The translations under genes and the position numbers were made by a program. From positions 33,354 through 97,353 of the forward strand of contig CAWWAF010000001.1 in NCBI GenBank assembly GCA_963934795.1: a stretch of 64,000 nt of DNA. Reading direction: 5' to 3'. This stretch comes from UBA8438 sp963934795. Its GTDB lineage: Bacteria; Acidobacteriota; Vicinamibacteria; Vicinamibacterales; UBA8438. The notes under the pieces were generated by a model. It had not been told where the DNA came from, did no database searches, and was given only the letters and a program-made list of their open reading frames with translations. This document shows, one piece after another, positions 44,601-52,373 of the stretch. How positions within the stretch are numbered: position 1 is the stretch's first letter; every line of letters starts with the position of its first letter.

Positions 44601-44618
44601 ACGGGCTGGGTAGCCCGT
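44601..44618 (+). promoter_or_regulatory. Leader hairpin before the MATE gene
   Basis: ACGGGCT-GGGT-AGCCCGT forms a perfect 7-bp stem ending 14 bases before ATG 44633, just upstream of the GAGGG ribosome-binding region. It could affect translation. No known riboswitch is recognised. Confidence 0.35.
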
Positions 44619-44632
44619 CCCGAGGGTGTGCC

Positions 44633-46054
44633 ATGTCATCGATCAGCGCCAGCACAGACGGGGCGCCGCGTACCGGACTCTGGACCGACGTCCGCGACTC
44701 CATCCGCGGGGTGCCGCGCGACTACACGGTCGGCAACATCGGGCGCGCGGTCATGCTGTTGGCCATCCCGATGGTGCTTGAAATGTCGATGCAATCGCTC
44801 TTTGCGGTGGTCGACGTCTTTTTCGTGGCCCGGCTCGGCCCTGAAGCCGTTGCGATTCTCGGCCTGTCCGATTCGCTGCTCGCGCTTGTGTTCTCGGTCG
44901 CCATCGGTCTCTGCATGGGCACGACCGCGATGGTCTCGCGACGCATCGGCGAAGGTTCGCCTGAACAGGCGTCCCTGACGGCGGTGCAGGCCATTGCCAC
45001 CGGCGTGGCGGTGTCCATTGTCCTCGGGACGATCGGCGTGGTGTGGGCCCAGGACCTGTTGCAGATGCTCGGTGCGACGCCCGAGCTGGCTGCCAACGGG
45101 CGCCCGTTCACGTCGATCATGCTCGGCGGCAGCGTGACCGTCATGCTGCTATTCCTGATCAACGCGATCTTTCGAGGCGCCGGAGATGCGGCGCTGGCCA
45201 TGCGGTCACTCTGGCTGGCCAACCTGATCAACATGGCGCTCGACCCCGTGCTGATCTTTGGACTCGGGCCAATCCCGGCCATGGGTCTGGAAGGCGCCGC
45301 CATCGCCACCACCTTCGGTCGGGCCGTGGGTGTGCTGTATCAGCTCCACCACCTCACCAATGGGCGGGGTGTCATCCAGATCGACTGGCGTCGTGTCAGG
45401 ATCAGCGTCGGCGTGATGGCGCGACTGCTGCGGGTCAGCGGGATTGGCGTCGTGCAATACCTGATCAGCACGGCCAGTTTCCTGGGTCTGATCCGGATCC
45501 TGGCGCCGTTCGGTGAAACCGCGTTGGCCGGCTACACCATCGCCATCCGGATCATCATCTTTATCCTGCTGCCGGCGTGGGGCATGGGCAACGCAGCGGC
45601 GACCTTGGTGGGACAGAACCTCGGCGCAGGGAATCCGGAGCGGGCAGAGCGGTCGGTATGGTTCACGGCCCGATGCAGTTCGGCGTTCCTGGGCTCGGTC
45701 GGGCTCTTGCTGTTCATGCTCGCGACCCCGATCGTCGCGTTGTTCACCACCGAACCGAACGCGGCGGCGACCGCAATCGCCTGTCTACGGACGATCAGCT
45801 TCAGCTATGTGTTTTGGGGCTTCGGATTGGTGACGGTCCAGGCGTTCAACGGCTCCGGTGACACGACGACGCCCACCTGGATCAACTTTGTCGTTTTCTG
45901 GGTGGTCCAGCTCCCCTTGGCGTGGACGCTGTCAAACCCGGTCGGATTAGGGCCGACCGGGATCTTTGTCGCCATCGCCGTCTGCCAGAGTCTGCTCGCC
46001 GTGGTCGGCGTGACCGTGTTCCGGCGCGGCACGTGGAAGCGCCGCGAGATTTAG
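44633..46054 (+). CDS. MATE family efflux transporter
   Basis: 473 residues with twelve hydrophobic segments in two related halves. It exports drugs or metabolites in exchange for Na+ or H+. Typical parts are AIPMVLEMSMQSLFAVVDVFFVARLG, SRRIGEGSPEQA, INAIFRGAGDAALAM, the second-half GMGNAAATLVGQNLGAGNPERAE and QAFNGSGDTTTPTWINF. GAGGG before ATG 44633 supports this start over 44558, which adds 25 unrelated residues. The TAG abuts the long palindrome at 46053. Confidence 0.92.
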   Translation: MSSISASTDGAPRTGLWTDVRDSIRGVPRDYTVGNIGRAVMLLAIPMVLEMSMQSLFAVVDVFFVARLGPEAVAILGLSDSLLALVFSVAIGLCMGTTAMVSRRIGEGSPEQASLTAVQAIATGVAVSIVLGTIGVVWAQDLLQMLGATPELAANGRPFTSIMLGGSVTVMLLFLINAIFRGAGDAALAMRSLWLANLINMALDPVLIFGLGPIPAMGLEGAAIATTFGRAVGVLYQLHHLTNGRGVIQIDWRRVRISVGVMARLLRVSGIGVVQYLISTASFLGLIRILAPFGETALAGYTIAIRIIIFILLPAWGMGNAAATLVGQNLGAGNPERAERSVWFTARCSSAFLGSVGLLLFMLATPIVALFTTEPNAAATAIACLRTISFSYVFWGFGLVTVQAFNGSGDTTTPTWINFVVFWVVQLPLAWTLSNPVGLGPTGIFVAIAVCQSLLAVVGVTVFRRGTWKRREI

Positions 46055-46214
46055 TGTCGTGTCCCAGAAATTCGCTGGTAGTTTTTTGGGGCGCGGCATC
46101 CCGGCTGGCAAGGCGCGACGAGGGAGCATACGGGCAGTATGTGACCGAGGAGCAACGCCGGCAGGCGGGATGCCCCGCCCGAAAAATGCCAGCGAACTTC
46201 TGGGACACGGCACT
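46053..46214. repeat. 162-bp long imperfect palindrome between convergent genes (MITE/REP-like)
   Basis: The outer arms read AGTGyCGTGTCCCAGAA followed by TTCGCTGG on both strands. Inner blocks GGCATCCC/GGGATGCC and the tip CATAC-GGGCA-GTATG keep the same centre near 46134, so the whole element can fold into one hairpin. It fills the gap between the MATE stop (46054) and the TypA stop (46216). Runs of six T and five A sit in the arms. It could be a non-autonomous mobile element or a bidirectional terminator. No second copy is in the window. Confidence 0.75.
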
Positions 46215-46215
46215 G

Positions 46216-48051
46216 CTACGCGGTCTCTTTCTTCGGTCGCTGGTTAAAGGCGAGCACCCGCTTGCGCAGGCGGATGCTATGCGGCGTCACCTCGACCAGT
46301 TCGTCATCGTTGATGAACTCGATCGATTGCTCGAGATTGAGCAGCCGGGGCGGCACCAGACGCAACGCATCATCGGCGGTCGACTGACGCATGTTCGTCA
46401 GCTTCTTTTCCTTGGTAACGTTGACGTCCATGTCCGACGGCCGGGCGTTCTCACCGATGACCATCCCCTCGTACACAGCGGTCCCTGGTTCGATAAATAT
46501 CTCGCCCCGCTCTTGCAGGTTGTAGATCGCGAACGCGGTCGCCTTGCCCGCCCGGTCCGCCACGAGGGCGCCGGTGGGTCGCCCGGCGATCGGTCCGTGC
46601 CACGGTTCCCAGCCGTCGAACAGGTGGTTCATGATGCCGGTGCCACGGGTATCGGTCAGGAACTGCGAGCGAAATCCGATCAGACCACGGGTAGGAATAC
46701 GGAACTCAAGTCGAACACGACCGCTGCCGTGATTGACCATCTTCATCATCGTGGCCCGCCGAGTCCCAAGTTGGGCAATGACGACCCCCTGGTAATCCTC
46801 CGCCACATCGATCACCAGATGTTCGACAGGTTCTTCGGTACGACCGTCGATCTCACGCGTCACGATCTGCGGCCGCGATACCTGAATCTCGTAGCCCTCC
46901 CGGCGCATCATCTCGATGAGGATCGACAGCTGCAGTTCGCCCCGCCCGACAACGCGCATCTGTTCCGCAAACTCGGTGTCCTGGACGCGAATCGAGACGT
47001 TCCCGATCAACTCGCGCGCAAGCCGGTCACGCAGATTGCGCGAGGTGACATATTTCCCGTCACGCCCCCCCATGGGCGACGTATTGATTCCGAAGATCAT
47101 GGAGACCGTCGGCTCGTCGACGTGCAGGGGTGGAATGGGCTTGGGAGTCTCCAGATCGGTAATCGTCTCCCCGATAGTGATGTTGTCGATGCCGGCGAGA
47201 CAGATCACATCGCCAGCAGCGGCGGCCTGTACTTCGACGCGGTGGAGCCCATCGAAGGTATAGAGCTTGGTGACCTTCGTGGCCTCGATGCTGCCATCGA
47301 TCTTCGAGACTGCCACCGCGTCACCTAGCGCGACGCGACCGTTGAAGATACGCCCGATCGCGATCCGTCCCAGATACTCGTTGGAGTCGAGGTTCGAGAC
47401 AAGCACCTGAAGCGGGGCCTCCGGATCTCCTGACGGCGGAGGCATGCGCTCAACGATCTTGTCCAGCAGTGGCCGTAAATCTTCACCCGGCTCAGAGGCA
47501 CTGAGGCTGGACGTCCCGGCCTTCCCGTTCGCATAAAGCACGGGAAAGTCGATCTGATCCTCCGTGGCGTCGAGGTCAATAAAGAGGTCGTAGATTTCGT
47601 CCAACACCTCGGCTGGCCGCGCATCCTGGCGGTCGATCTTATTGATGACCACGATCGGTGTCAGCCGCTGCTCGAGCGCTTTTCGTAGCACGAATCGGGT
47701 CTGGGGCAACGGCCCTTCGGACGCATCCACCAGCAGCAGCACACCGTCGACCATCGTCAACGTACGTTCGACCTCACCACCAAAATCCGCGTGGCCTGGC
47801 GTGTCGACAATATTGATGAGCAGATCGCCGTAGTGGATGGCCGTGTTCTTGGCCATGATGGTGATTCCGCGCTCTCGCTCGAGGTCGGTGTTGTCCATCG
47901 CCCGCTCCTCGACCCGCTCGTTGGCTCGGAAGACACCGCTCTGATGGAGCATGGCATCCACCAGTGTGGTCTTACCGTGGTCAACGTGAGCGATGATGGC
48001 GATGTTGCGACGGAGGGGGTTGGCGACGCCGGTGTGGGAGGCGGCCATCAT
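46216..48051 (-). CDS. typA: Ribosome-binding GTPase TypA/BipA
   Basis: 611 residues. A translational GTPase that helps 50S subunit assembly and stress growth. The G domain is clear: NIAIIAHVDHGKTTLVDAML, RGITIMAKNTA, DTPGHADFGGEV and NKIDRQDARP. EF-G-like domains and the TypA-specific C-terminal domain follow (GLIGFRSQFLTDTRGTGI, FEPG-like FIEPGTAVYEGMVIGENAR). ATG 48051 is chosen because the upstream 34 residues in frame are not family-like. It converges with the MATE gene across the palindrome. Confidence 0.96.
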   Translation of the reverse strand: MMAASHTGVANPLRRNIAIIAHVDHGKTTLVDAMLHQSGVFRANERVEERAMDNTDLERERGITIMAKNTAIHYGDLLINIVDTPGHADFGGEVERTLTMVDGVLLLVDASEGPLPQTRFVLRKALEQRLTPIVVINKIDRQDARPAEVLDEIYDLFIDLDATEDQIDFPVLYANGKAGTSSLSASEPGEDLRPLLDKIVERMPPPSGDPEAPLQVLVSNLDSNEYLGRIAIGRIFNGRVALGDAVAVSKIDGSIEATKVTKLYTFDGLHRVEVQAAAAGDVICLAGIDNITIGETITDLETPKPIPPLHVDEPTVSMIFGINTSPMGGRDGKYVTSRNLRDRLARELIGNVSIRVQDTEFAEQMRVVGRGELQLSILIEMMRREGYEIQVSRPQIVTREIDGRTEEPVEHLVIDVAEDYQGVVIAQLGTRRATMMKMVNHGSGRVRLEFRIPTRGLIGFRSQFLTDTRGTGIMNHLFDGWEPWHGPIAGRPTGALVADRAGKATAFAIYNLQERGEIFIEPGTAVYEGMVIGENARPSDMDVNVTKEKKLTNMRQSTADDALRLVPPRLLNLEQSIEFINDDELVEVTPHSIRLRKRVLAFNQRPKKETA

Positions 48052-48180
48052 GGAGTGATGGAGCCCGGACAGGAAGTGATCATCCCATGATGATAGCTGA
48101 AGCGGACCCCCGCGCGGCCCACCGTGCTCCCAAAAACCTGCATCGGATCGCATAAAATGTCTTGGGGAGGCTCGAAGTCA

Positions 48181-49146
48181 ATGCGCATCACAACACTTGC
48201 GATCGTTTTATCCGGTGCTCTCGTCACCGGATGTGGAACAGAACCGGAGGCCCCTGGGGCAGACACGGCGCCCGCGCCCGCGCCACCAACGGAGACAACA
48301 GCCACGAGACTCCCCGACGTGATCGTGGCTGAGCGGGGCGGCTTCATCCCAGAAGGCGTGGAATACGACCGGACCAATGACCGGATCTTGACCGGCTCGT
48401 TGTCGGAGGGCTCTATTCTCCAACTCCACCCAGACGGACGCGTCAGCACCGTCGTTGCCGACCCGGATCTCGTGTCGTCCGTCGGAATCGAGGTCGATGA
48501 GGTGCGGGACCGGTTGCTCGTGGCCAACTCCGACCGCACCGTCTTTGAAGGCACCACCGCGGGACAAGCCGAGCTTGCCGTCTATGACCTCACATCCGGC
48601 GACCGGATCGCGCTGGTAGATCTTGCCGCCACAGTCTCGGACCCGGACGCCACCCATTTCGCCAACGATGCCGCGGTCTCCGACGACGGCACGGTGTATG
48701 TGACGGACACGATGCTTAATGCCATCTATCGGGTGACCCCCGAGTACGAGGCATCGCTTCTCCACCGATTCGACGATGCGGCCGGCGGTCCCAACGGCAT
48801 CGAGGTGCATCCGGATGGCTATCTGCTCGTGGCCCGCGGCGCAGAGCTGTGGAAGGTCCCCGTGAGTGACCCTGGGTCCTCCGCGGCGGTCAGCCTCGCA
48901 GAACCCGTCCCCGGCGGGGACGGCATTGTGTGGTCGGCGGGCCGGTTGGCGATCGTCAGCAACTCGGACTCCCGAGTGGTGGCCCTGACCAGCGCGGATG
49001 ATTGGAAGACCGCCGAGGTGGCGGGGGTGGCGACGTTCGAGACCGCAGCCACGACGGCGGCGGTCATCGGTGACGAGGTGTATGTCGTCCATCCCGTGTT
49101 CGAGGGTGACGACCCGCCGAATGTCGCGCGCGTGACGTTCCACTAA
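48181..49146 (+). CDS. SMP-30/gluconolactonase-like lipoprotein
   Basis: 321 residues. Lipobox LVTGC gives a lipoprotein with a Pro/Ala-rich linker. The rest is a six-bladed SMP-30-type propeller: GGFIPEGVEYDRTNDRILTGS, FANDAAVSDDGTVYVTDTMLNAIYRV and GGPNGIEVHPDGYLLVA. The Asn and Asp positions of the metal site (FANDAA, GPNGIE) are visible, so a lactonase activity is possible. A TAAAAT -10-like hexamer lies at 48153 and GGGGAGG before the start. It is divergent from typA. Confidence 0.78.
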   Translation: MRITTLAIVLSGALVTGCGTEPEAPGADTAPAPAPPTETTATRLPDVIVAERGGFIPEGVEYDRTNDRILTGSLSEGSILQLHPDGRVSTVVADPDLVSSVGIEVDEVRDRLLVANSDRTVFEGTTAGQAELAVYDLTSGDRIALVDLAATVSDPDATHFANDAAVSDDGTVYVTDTMLNAIYRVTPEYEASLLHRFDDAAGGPNGIEVHPDGYLLVARGAELWKVPVSDPGSSAAVSLAEPVPGGDGIVWSAGRLAIVSNSDSRVVALTSADDWKTAEVAGVATFETAATTAAVIGDEVYVVHPVFEGDDPPNVARVTFH

Positions 49147-49150
49147 GCAA

Positions 49151-49177
49151 ACGGCCGGACCCGGTGGGTCCGGCCGT
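49151..49177. terminator. Hairpin between convergent propeller genes
   Basis: ACGGCCGGACCC and GGGTCCGGCCGT form a perfect 12-bp stem with a three-base loop, four bases after the stop at 49146. There is no T run on either side. It probably serves both converging transcripts. Confidence 0.6.
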
Positions 49178-49249
49178 CCAACTTCTCCGACGCGCCCTGA
49201 CGGCCATGCGACGAGGGCGATCCGGCGCGCGAACTAACCCGGCGCCTGG

Positions 49250-50404
49250 CTAGTTCGCGACGTACTTGGTGACGCCGCCACCGGCTGTCGGACGTGACCC
49301 CGGCCCCTCCGCCGCGTAGATGTTGCCGTCACCATCCACGGCCACGCCTTCTCCAGCGACGCCCTGCAGAACCCGAACGTCATGCGGGTGCGGCGGTACA
49401 AACCCGGTCAACCGGTCCTCGCTGGAGGGCCCAATCCGCACGCCGGTCTTCCAACCCGGGTGATTCTCGACCCCTGATTCAGAGTCGATCGCGTACAGCG
49501 TATCGTCGGCGGTGATGAACAACCCGCTGATCCGGCTGTATTGCTCGTAGATGTCGAGCAACTCACCTTCCTGGTCAAAGATCTGGATGCGGTGATTGCC
49601 GCGGTCAGCCACGTAGAGACGGCCTTGAGAGTCGAATTCCATCGCGTGTGGTGTCCGGAACTGCCCCGGCCGAAACCCGACTTCGCCCCACTCCTTGATG
49701 AACGTGCCATCGGCCGAGAACTTCATGATTCGACCGGTGGCTCCCTCCGGCGGGTCAGGATTCTGACCACTGTGCCCATCAGACACAAAGATATCGCCAT
49801 TGGGTGCGGTGATGACATCGCACGGCTCATTGAGTTGCCCAGGTCCACTCCCTGGCTGACCGGCAGTCCCAAGTCTGAGCAGGACCTCTCCCTCCGGACT
49901 GAACTTGATGACCTGGTGTCCCTTGGTTCCACCCTCGTTCCCCTGCGAGTCGGTCACCCAGACGTTGCCATCATCGTCCGCGTGAATACCGTGTGGGAGC
50001 ACGAAGAGGCCCTTGCCGAACTGCGCCAGGATGGCGCCGGTATCTTTGTCGAACTTGAAGATCGGATCACGGTCGGGGTTCTCTTCGCACCCGCCCGCCA
50101 GCGCCAACCCGCCGCACCGGTCATAGACCCATACGTGACCGTCCGGGCCGATGTCGATCCCGGCCGTTGACCCCCACTCCCGGTCGTCGGGCAGCTTCGC
50201 CCAATTGAGCAACGCTTCTCCGGTTGGGTTCGGCAGATGCCGGTCAACCCAGTCGCTCGTAGTCCCTGTCTCGGCCGCGGGCATCGCCGTCTCGGGCACC
50301 GGCTCCATCGACTCGCCGCCACCGCACGCCGCGAGCGTCGCCAGCGACACCGCTCCGAACGCGCCCGCCATGCGTCTGACGCTCAGCCATCGGTTGTCAG
50401 TCAT
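49250..50404 (-). CDS. NHL-repeat beta-propeller lipoprotein
   Basis: 384 residues with lipobox ATLAACGGG (Cys27). NHL repeats are strong: DIGPDGHVWVYDRCGG, DDDGNVWVTDSQGNEG, APNGDIFVSDGHSGQ and DSQGRLYVADRGNHRIQIFD. The pattern with DGHSG and HPHDVRVLQGVAGEGVAVDGDGN is like bacterial homologs of peptidyl-alpha-hydroxyglycine lyase. It may bind or cleave a secreted ligand, but this is inference. The gene follows the GH43-like propeller gene on the same strand, starting 25 bases after it. Confidence 0.83.
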   Translation of the reverse strand: MTDNRWLSVRRMAGAFGAVSLATLAACGGGESMEPVPETAMPAAETGTTSDWVDRHLPNPTGEALLNWAKLPDDREWGSTAGIDIGPDGHVWVYDRCGGLALAGGCEENPDRDPIFKFDKDTGAILAQFGKGLFVLPHGIHADDDGNVWVTDSQGNEGGTKGHQVIKFSPEGEVLLRLGTAGQPGSGPGQLNEPCDVITAPNGDIFVSDGHSGQNPDPPEGATGRIMKFSADGTFIKEWGEVGFRPGQFRTPHAMEFDSQGRLYVADRGNHRIQIFDQEGELLDIYEQYSRISGLFITADDTLYAIDSESGVENHPGWKTGVRIGPSSEDRLTGFVPPHPHDVRVLQGVAGEGVAVDGDGNIYAAEGPGSRPTAGGGVTKYVAN

Positions 50405-50428
50405 TGCAGTCCTCCACTCTCGTAACGA

Positions 50429-51493
50429 TTAATTAAAGTCCAGGTGCACCTCGGCGATCGCAATGCCGCTTTCGCCAGCGACGGCATAGGCCAGGAAGAC
50501 CCGTCCCGTCGCGGCGTCCTCGTAAATTGCGGGGTCGCGGAGCTGATTGACGTGGCCATAGGCGGTGCTGCGCACAGACGGCTCGAGTGGCGCGTTCGCG
50601 CCCTCCCAGTCGTAGGTTGGCCGCAGTACCTCGACGCCCAGTGTCTCCGACCACCCCAACCAATCGCCGGACAGGTCTATCGTGCTCACCTTGATGTGTT
50701 CCGGCACGTCACCGACCTGGGTCCAGAAGACCGTGAGGATGTTCCCGCGCTTCAGCAGCGCGCTATGGCGCATAGAGGAGTTGAACAACCGGGGACCCTC
50801 ATCGAAGCCGCCCAGCGGATCTCGAGACCGGTAGAACTGCCCCGGCATCGACATCGCGTAGGTATAGCCCTCGTGGCGGAAGACCCGCATGTAGGTCCTC
50901 CCCAGCCGTTCGGGCCGCGCCACAAATCGGATTCCATCGGAAGACGTGGCCACCCGCGACACCTGGCGGCTCACGCCGTCGAGGCCGTGAAAGTACATGA
51001 TGATCCGCCGGTTCTCATCATCGACGTGCACGTCCGGCGATGCGATGTGCGGGGTCGTCACTTCGGTCCGCACGTCGTGAGACAAGGCGGCGGAGCCGTT
51101 GCGCCGTCGGGCAGCCGTCAACCGTTCGACCTCCTCGTCAGAGACCTCAGGTGGCTCCGTCAGAAACTCTGAATCTTCGATCTGGAGACTGCCTGGCGGA
51201 TGAATGCGCCAAGGTCCCAGCAGATCGTCAGCGTAGGCCATCCGGATGTAGCGGCCCTTGTGGTCCGCGAAGTACAGGTAATAACTGCCCAAGGGGTCCT
51301 GGACCCAGTCGGGAACCTTGATGAGCGATGGGCCCTGGATGTTGGTGCCGATACTGGCGTCGAGGTCCGGTCGAATGATGGGGCGATCGGACAGACGCTC
51401 GACGCGTACCGTCTGGGCCGCCGCCTGCACCGCGCCACCGAGGAGCACGCCAACGCACCCTACCGCCACTACCAGACTCCTGCTCGCGATCAT
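50429..51493 (-). CDS. Exported five-bladed-propeller protein, glycoside-hydrolase-like
   Basis: 354 residues with a signal peptide (about 1-27). The sequence has GH43/GH117-like features: RLSDRPIIRPDLDASIGTNIQGPSLIKVP, YYLYFADHKGRYIRMAYADDLLGPW, IASPDVHVDDENRRIIMYFHG and LRDPAIYEDAATGRVFLAYAV. Acidic residues are in place for a five-bladed propeller, but I cannot assign the catalytic set. ATG 51493 follows a GGTGACC region and gives a clean signal peptide. The longer frame to 51766 does not. Confidence 0.7.
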   Translation of the reverse strand: MIASRSLVVAVGCVGVLLGGAVQAAAQTVRVERLSDRPIIRPDLDASIGTNIQGPSLIKVPDWVQDPLGSYYLYFADHKGRYIRMAYADDLLGPWRIHPPGSLQIEDSEFLTEPPEVSDEEVERLTAARRRNGSAALSHDVRTEVTTPHIASPDVHVDDENRRIIMYFHGLDGVSRQVSRVATSSDGIRFVARPERLGRTYMRVFRHEGYTYAMSMPGQFYRSRDPLGGFDEGPRLFNSSMRHSALLKRGNILTVFWTQVGDVPEHIKVSTIDLSGDWLGWSETLGVEVLRPTYDWEGANAPLEPSVRSTAYGHVNQLRDPAIYEDAATGRVFLAYAVAGESGIAIAEVHLDFN

Positions 51494-51570
51494 GGTCACC
51501 CTGTGCTCCCCCGTCTGGTCATGGAGACGGCAGCATACGCCATCGGAGTCGCCGGACCAACAGGTCGACC

Positions 51571-52152
51571 TCAACTGGTATCTCGGTCGAGCCACTTCCC
51601 CGTGTTCGGCACCTGGCAGGCCATCATCCGGTCGATCAACTCCGTCGGGTCGTCGTCGGACAGCAGCAGGCCCCGATGAAGCCCCGAGATGAACCGCTGA
51701 TCGACCGCGTGGTCCAGAAACTCCAACAGGCGGTCGAAGTACCCCGCGACATTCAACACGCCGCACGGCTTGCCGTGGAGCCCGAGCTGGGCCCAGGTCA
51801 ACATCTCAAACAGCTCTTCCAGTGTGCCGAGCCCGCCAGGCAGGGCGACGACGCCATCGGACAGCTCCGACATGACGGCCTTCCGCTCGTGCATCGAGCC
51901 GACCACCCGCAGCTCGCTCAGTCCGCGATGCGCCACCTCTTTCGCTTCCAGGTGAGCGGGAATGACGCCGATCACCTCGCCCCCCCCGGCAATGACCGCG
52001 TCGGCGATTACCCCCATCAGGCCAACCTTGGCGCCACCGTACACCAGCGTGTGCCGACGCGACACGAGGACACGGGCCAGCTCGCGTGCAGACGCGGCGT
52101 ACGCGTCGAGTGCCCCTGGGCTCGATCCGGTAAAGACGCAAATTCGTGTCAT
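51571..52152 (-). CDS. LOG-family (TIGR00730) nucleotide phosphoribohydrolase
   Basis: 193 residues. Enzymes of this family release a base from a nucleoside 5'-monophosphate; plant and some bacterial members activate cytokinins. The signature motifs are VYGGAKVGLMG and PGGLGTLEELFE, and CVFTGSSPG opens the Rossmann-like fold. ATG 52152 gives the normal start MTRICVFTGSS; upstream residues in frame are unrelated. It may act on AMP or related nucleotides. Confidence 0.93.
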   Translation of the reverse strand: MTRICVFTGSSPGALDAYAASARELARVLVSRRHTLVYGGAKVGLMGVIADAVIAGGGEVIGVIPAHLEAKEVAHRGLSELRVVGSMHERKAVMSELSDGVVALPGGLGTLEELFEMLTWAQLGLHGKPCGVLNVAGYFDRLLEFLDHAVDQRFISGLHRGLLLSDDDPTELIDRMMACQVPNTGKWLDRDTS

Positions 52153-52373
52153 CGCGTGTCCGTGGTAGTAGAAGGGGCGGCCAATCGATCCGTTCCGAAC
52201 ATGCCTGCAAGGATCGCATACTCGTGCACCGAAGATCGTCCCTGCCGTGGCAGGTAGATTGCAGCCAGAATTCGCGAACTCTGTACGGCCGGTCCTTGAG
52301 GCATTAGGTCTCGCGGAGGTCGAGCACAACGCGAGGAACAACCGAATCCGCGTAACGTAGCGCGACACGGGCG

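Larger units (their letters stand above)
44199..44632. other. Divergent intergenic region between NHL gene and MATE exporter
   Basis: 434 bases. They hold a perfect 10-bp inverted repeat (44267-44290) next to a TATGAT-like -10 for the NHL gene, a long leader for the MATE gene and a hairpin before its start. No tRNA or protein gene was found in the remainder. Confidence 0.5.

Noticed and set aside
46059..46247. Two mirror-image short frames both starting MSQKFAG
   Set aside because: They arise from the two arms of the palindrome and have no independent coding evidence.
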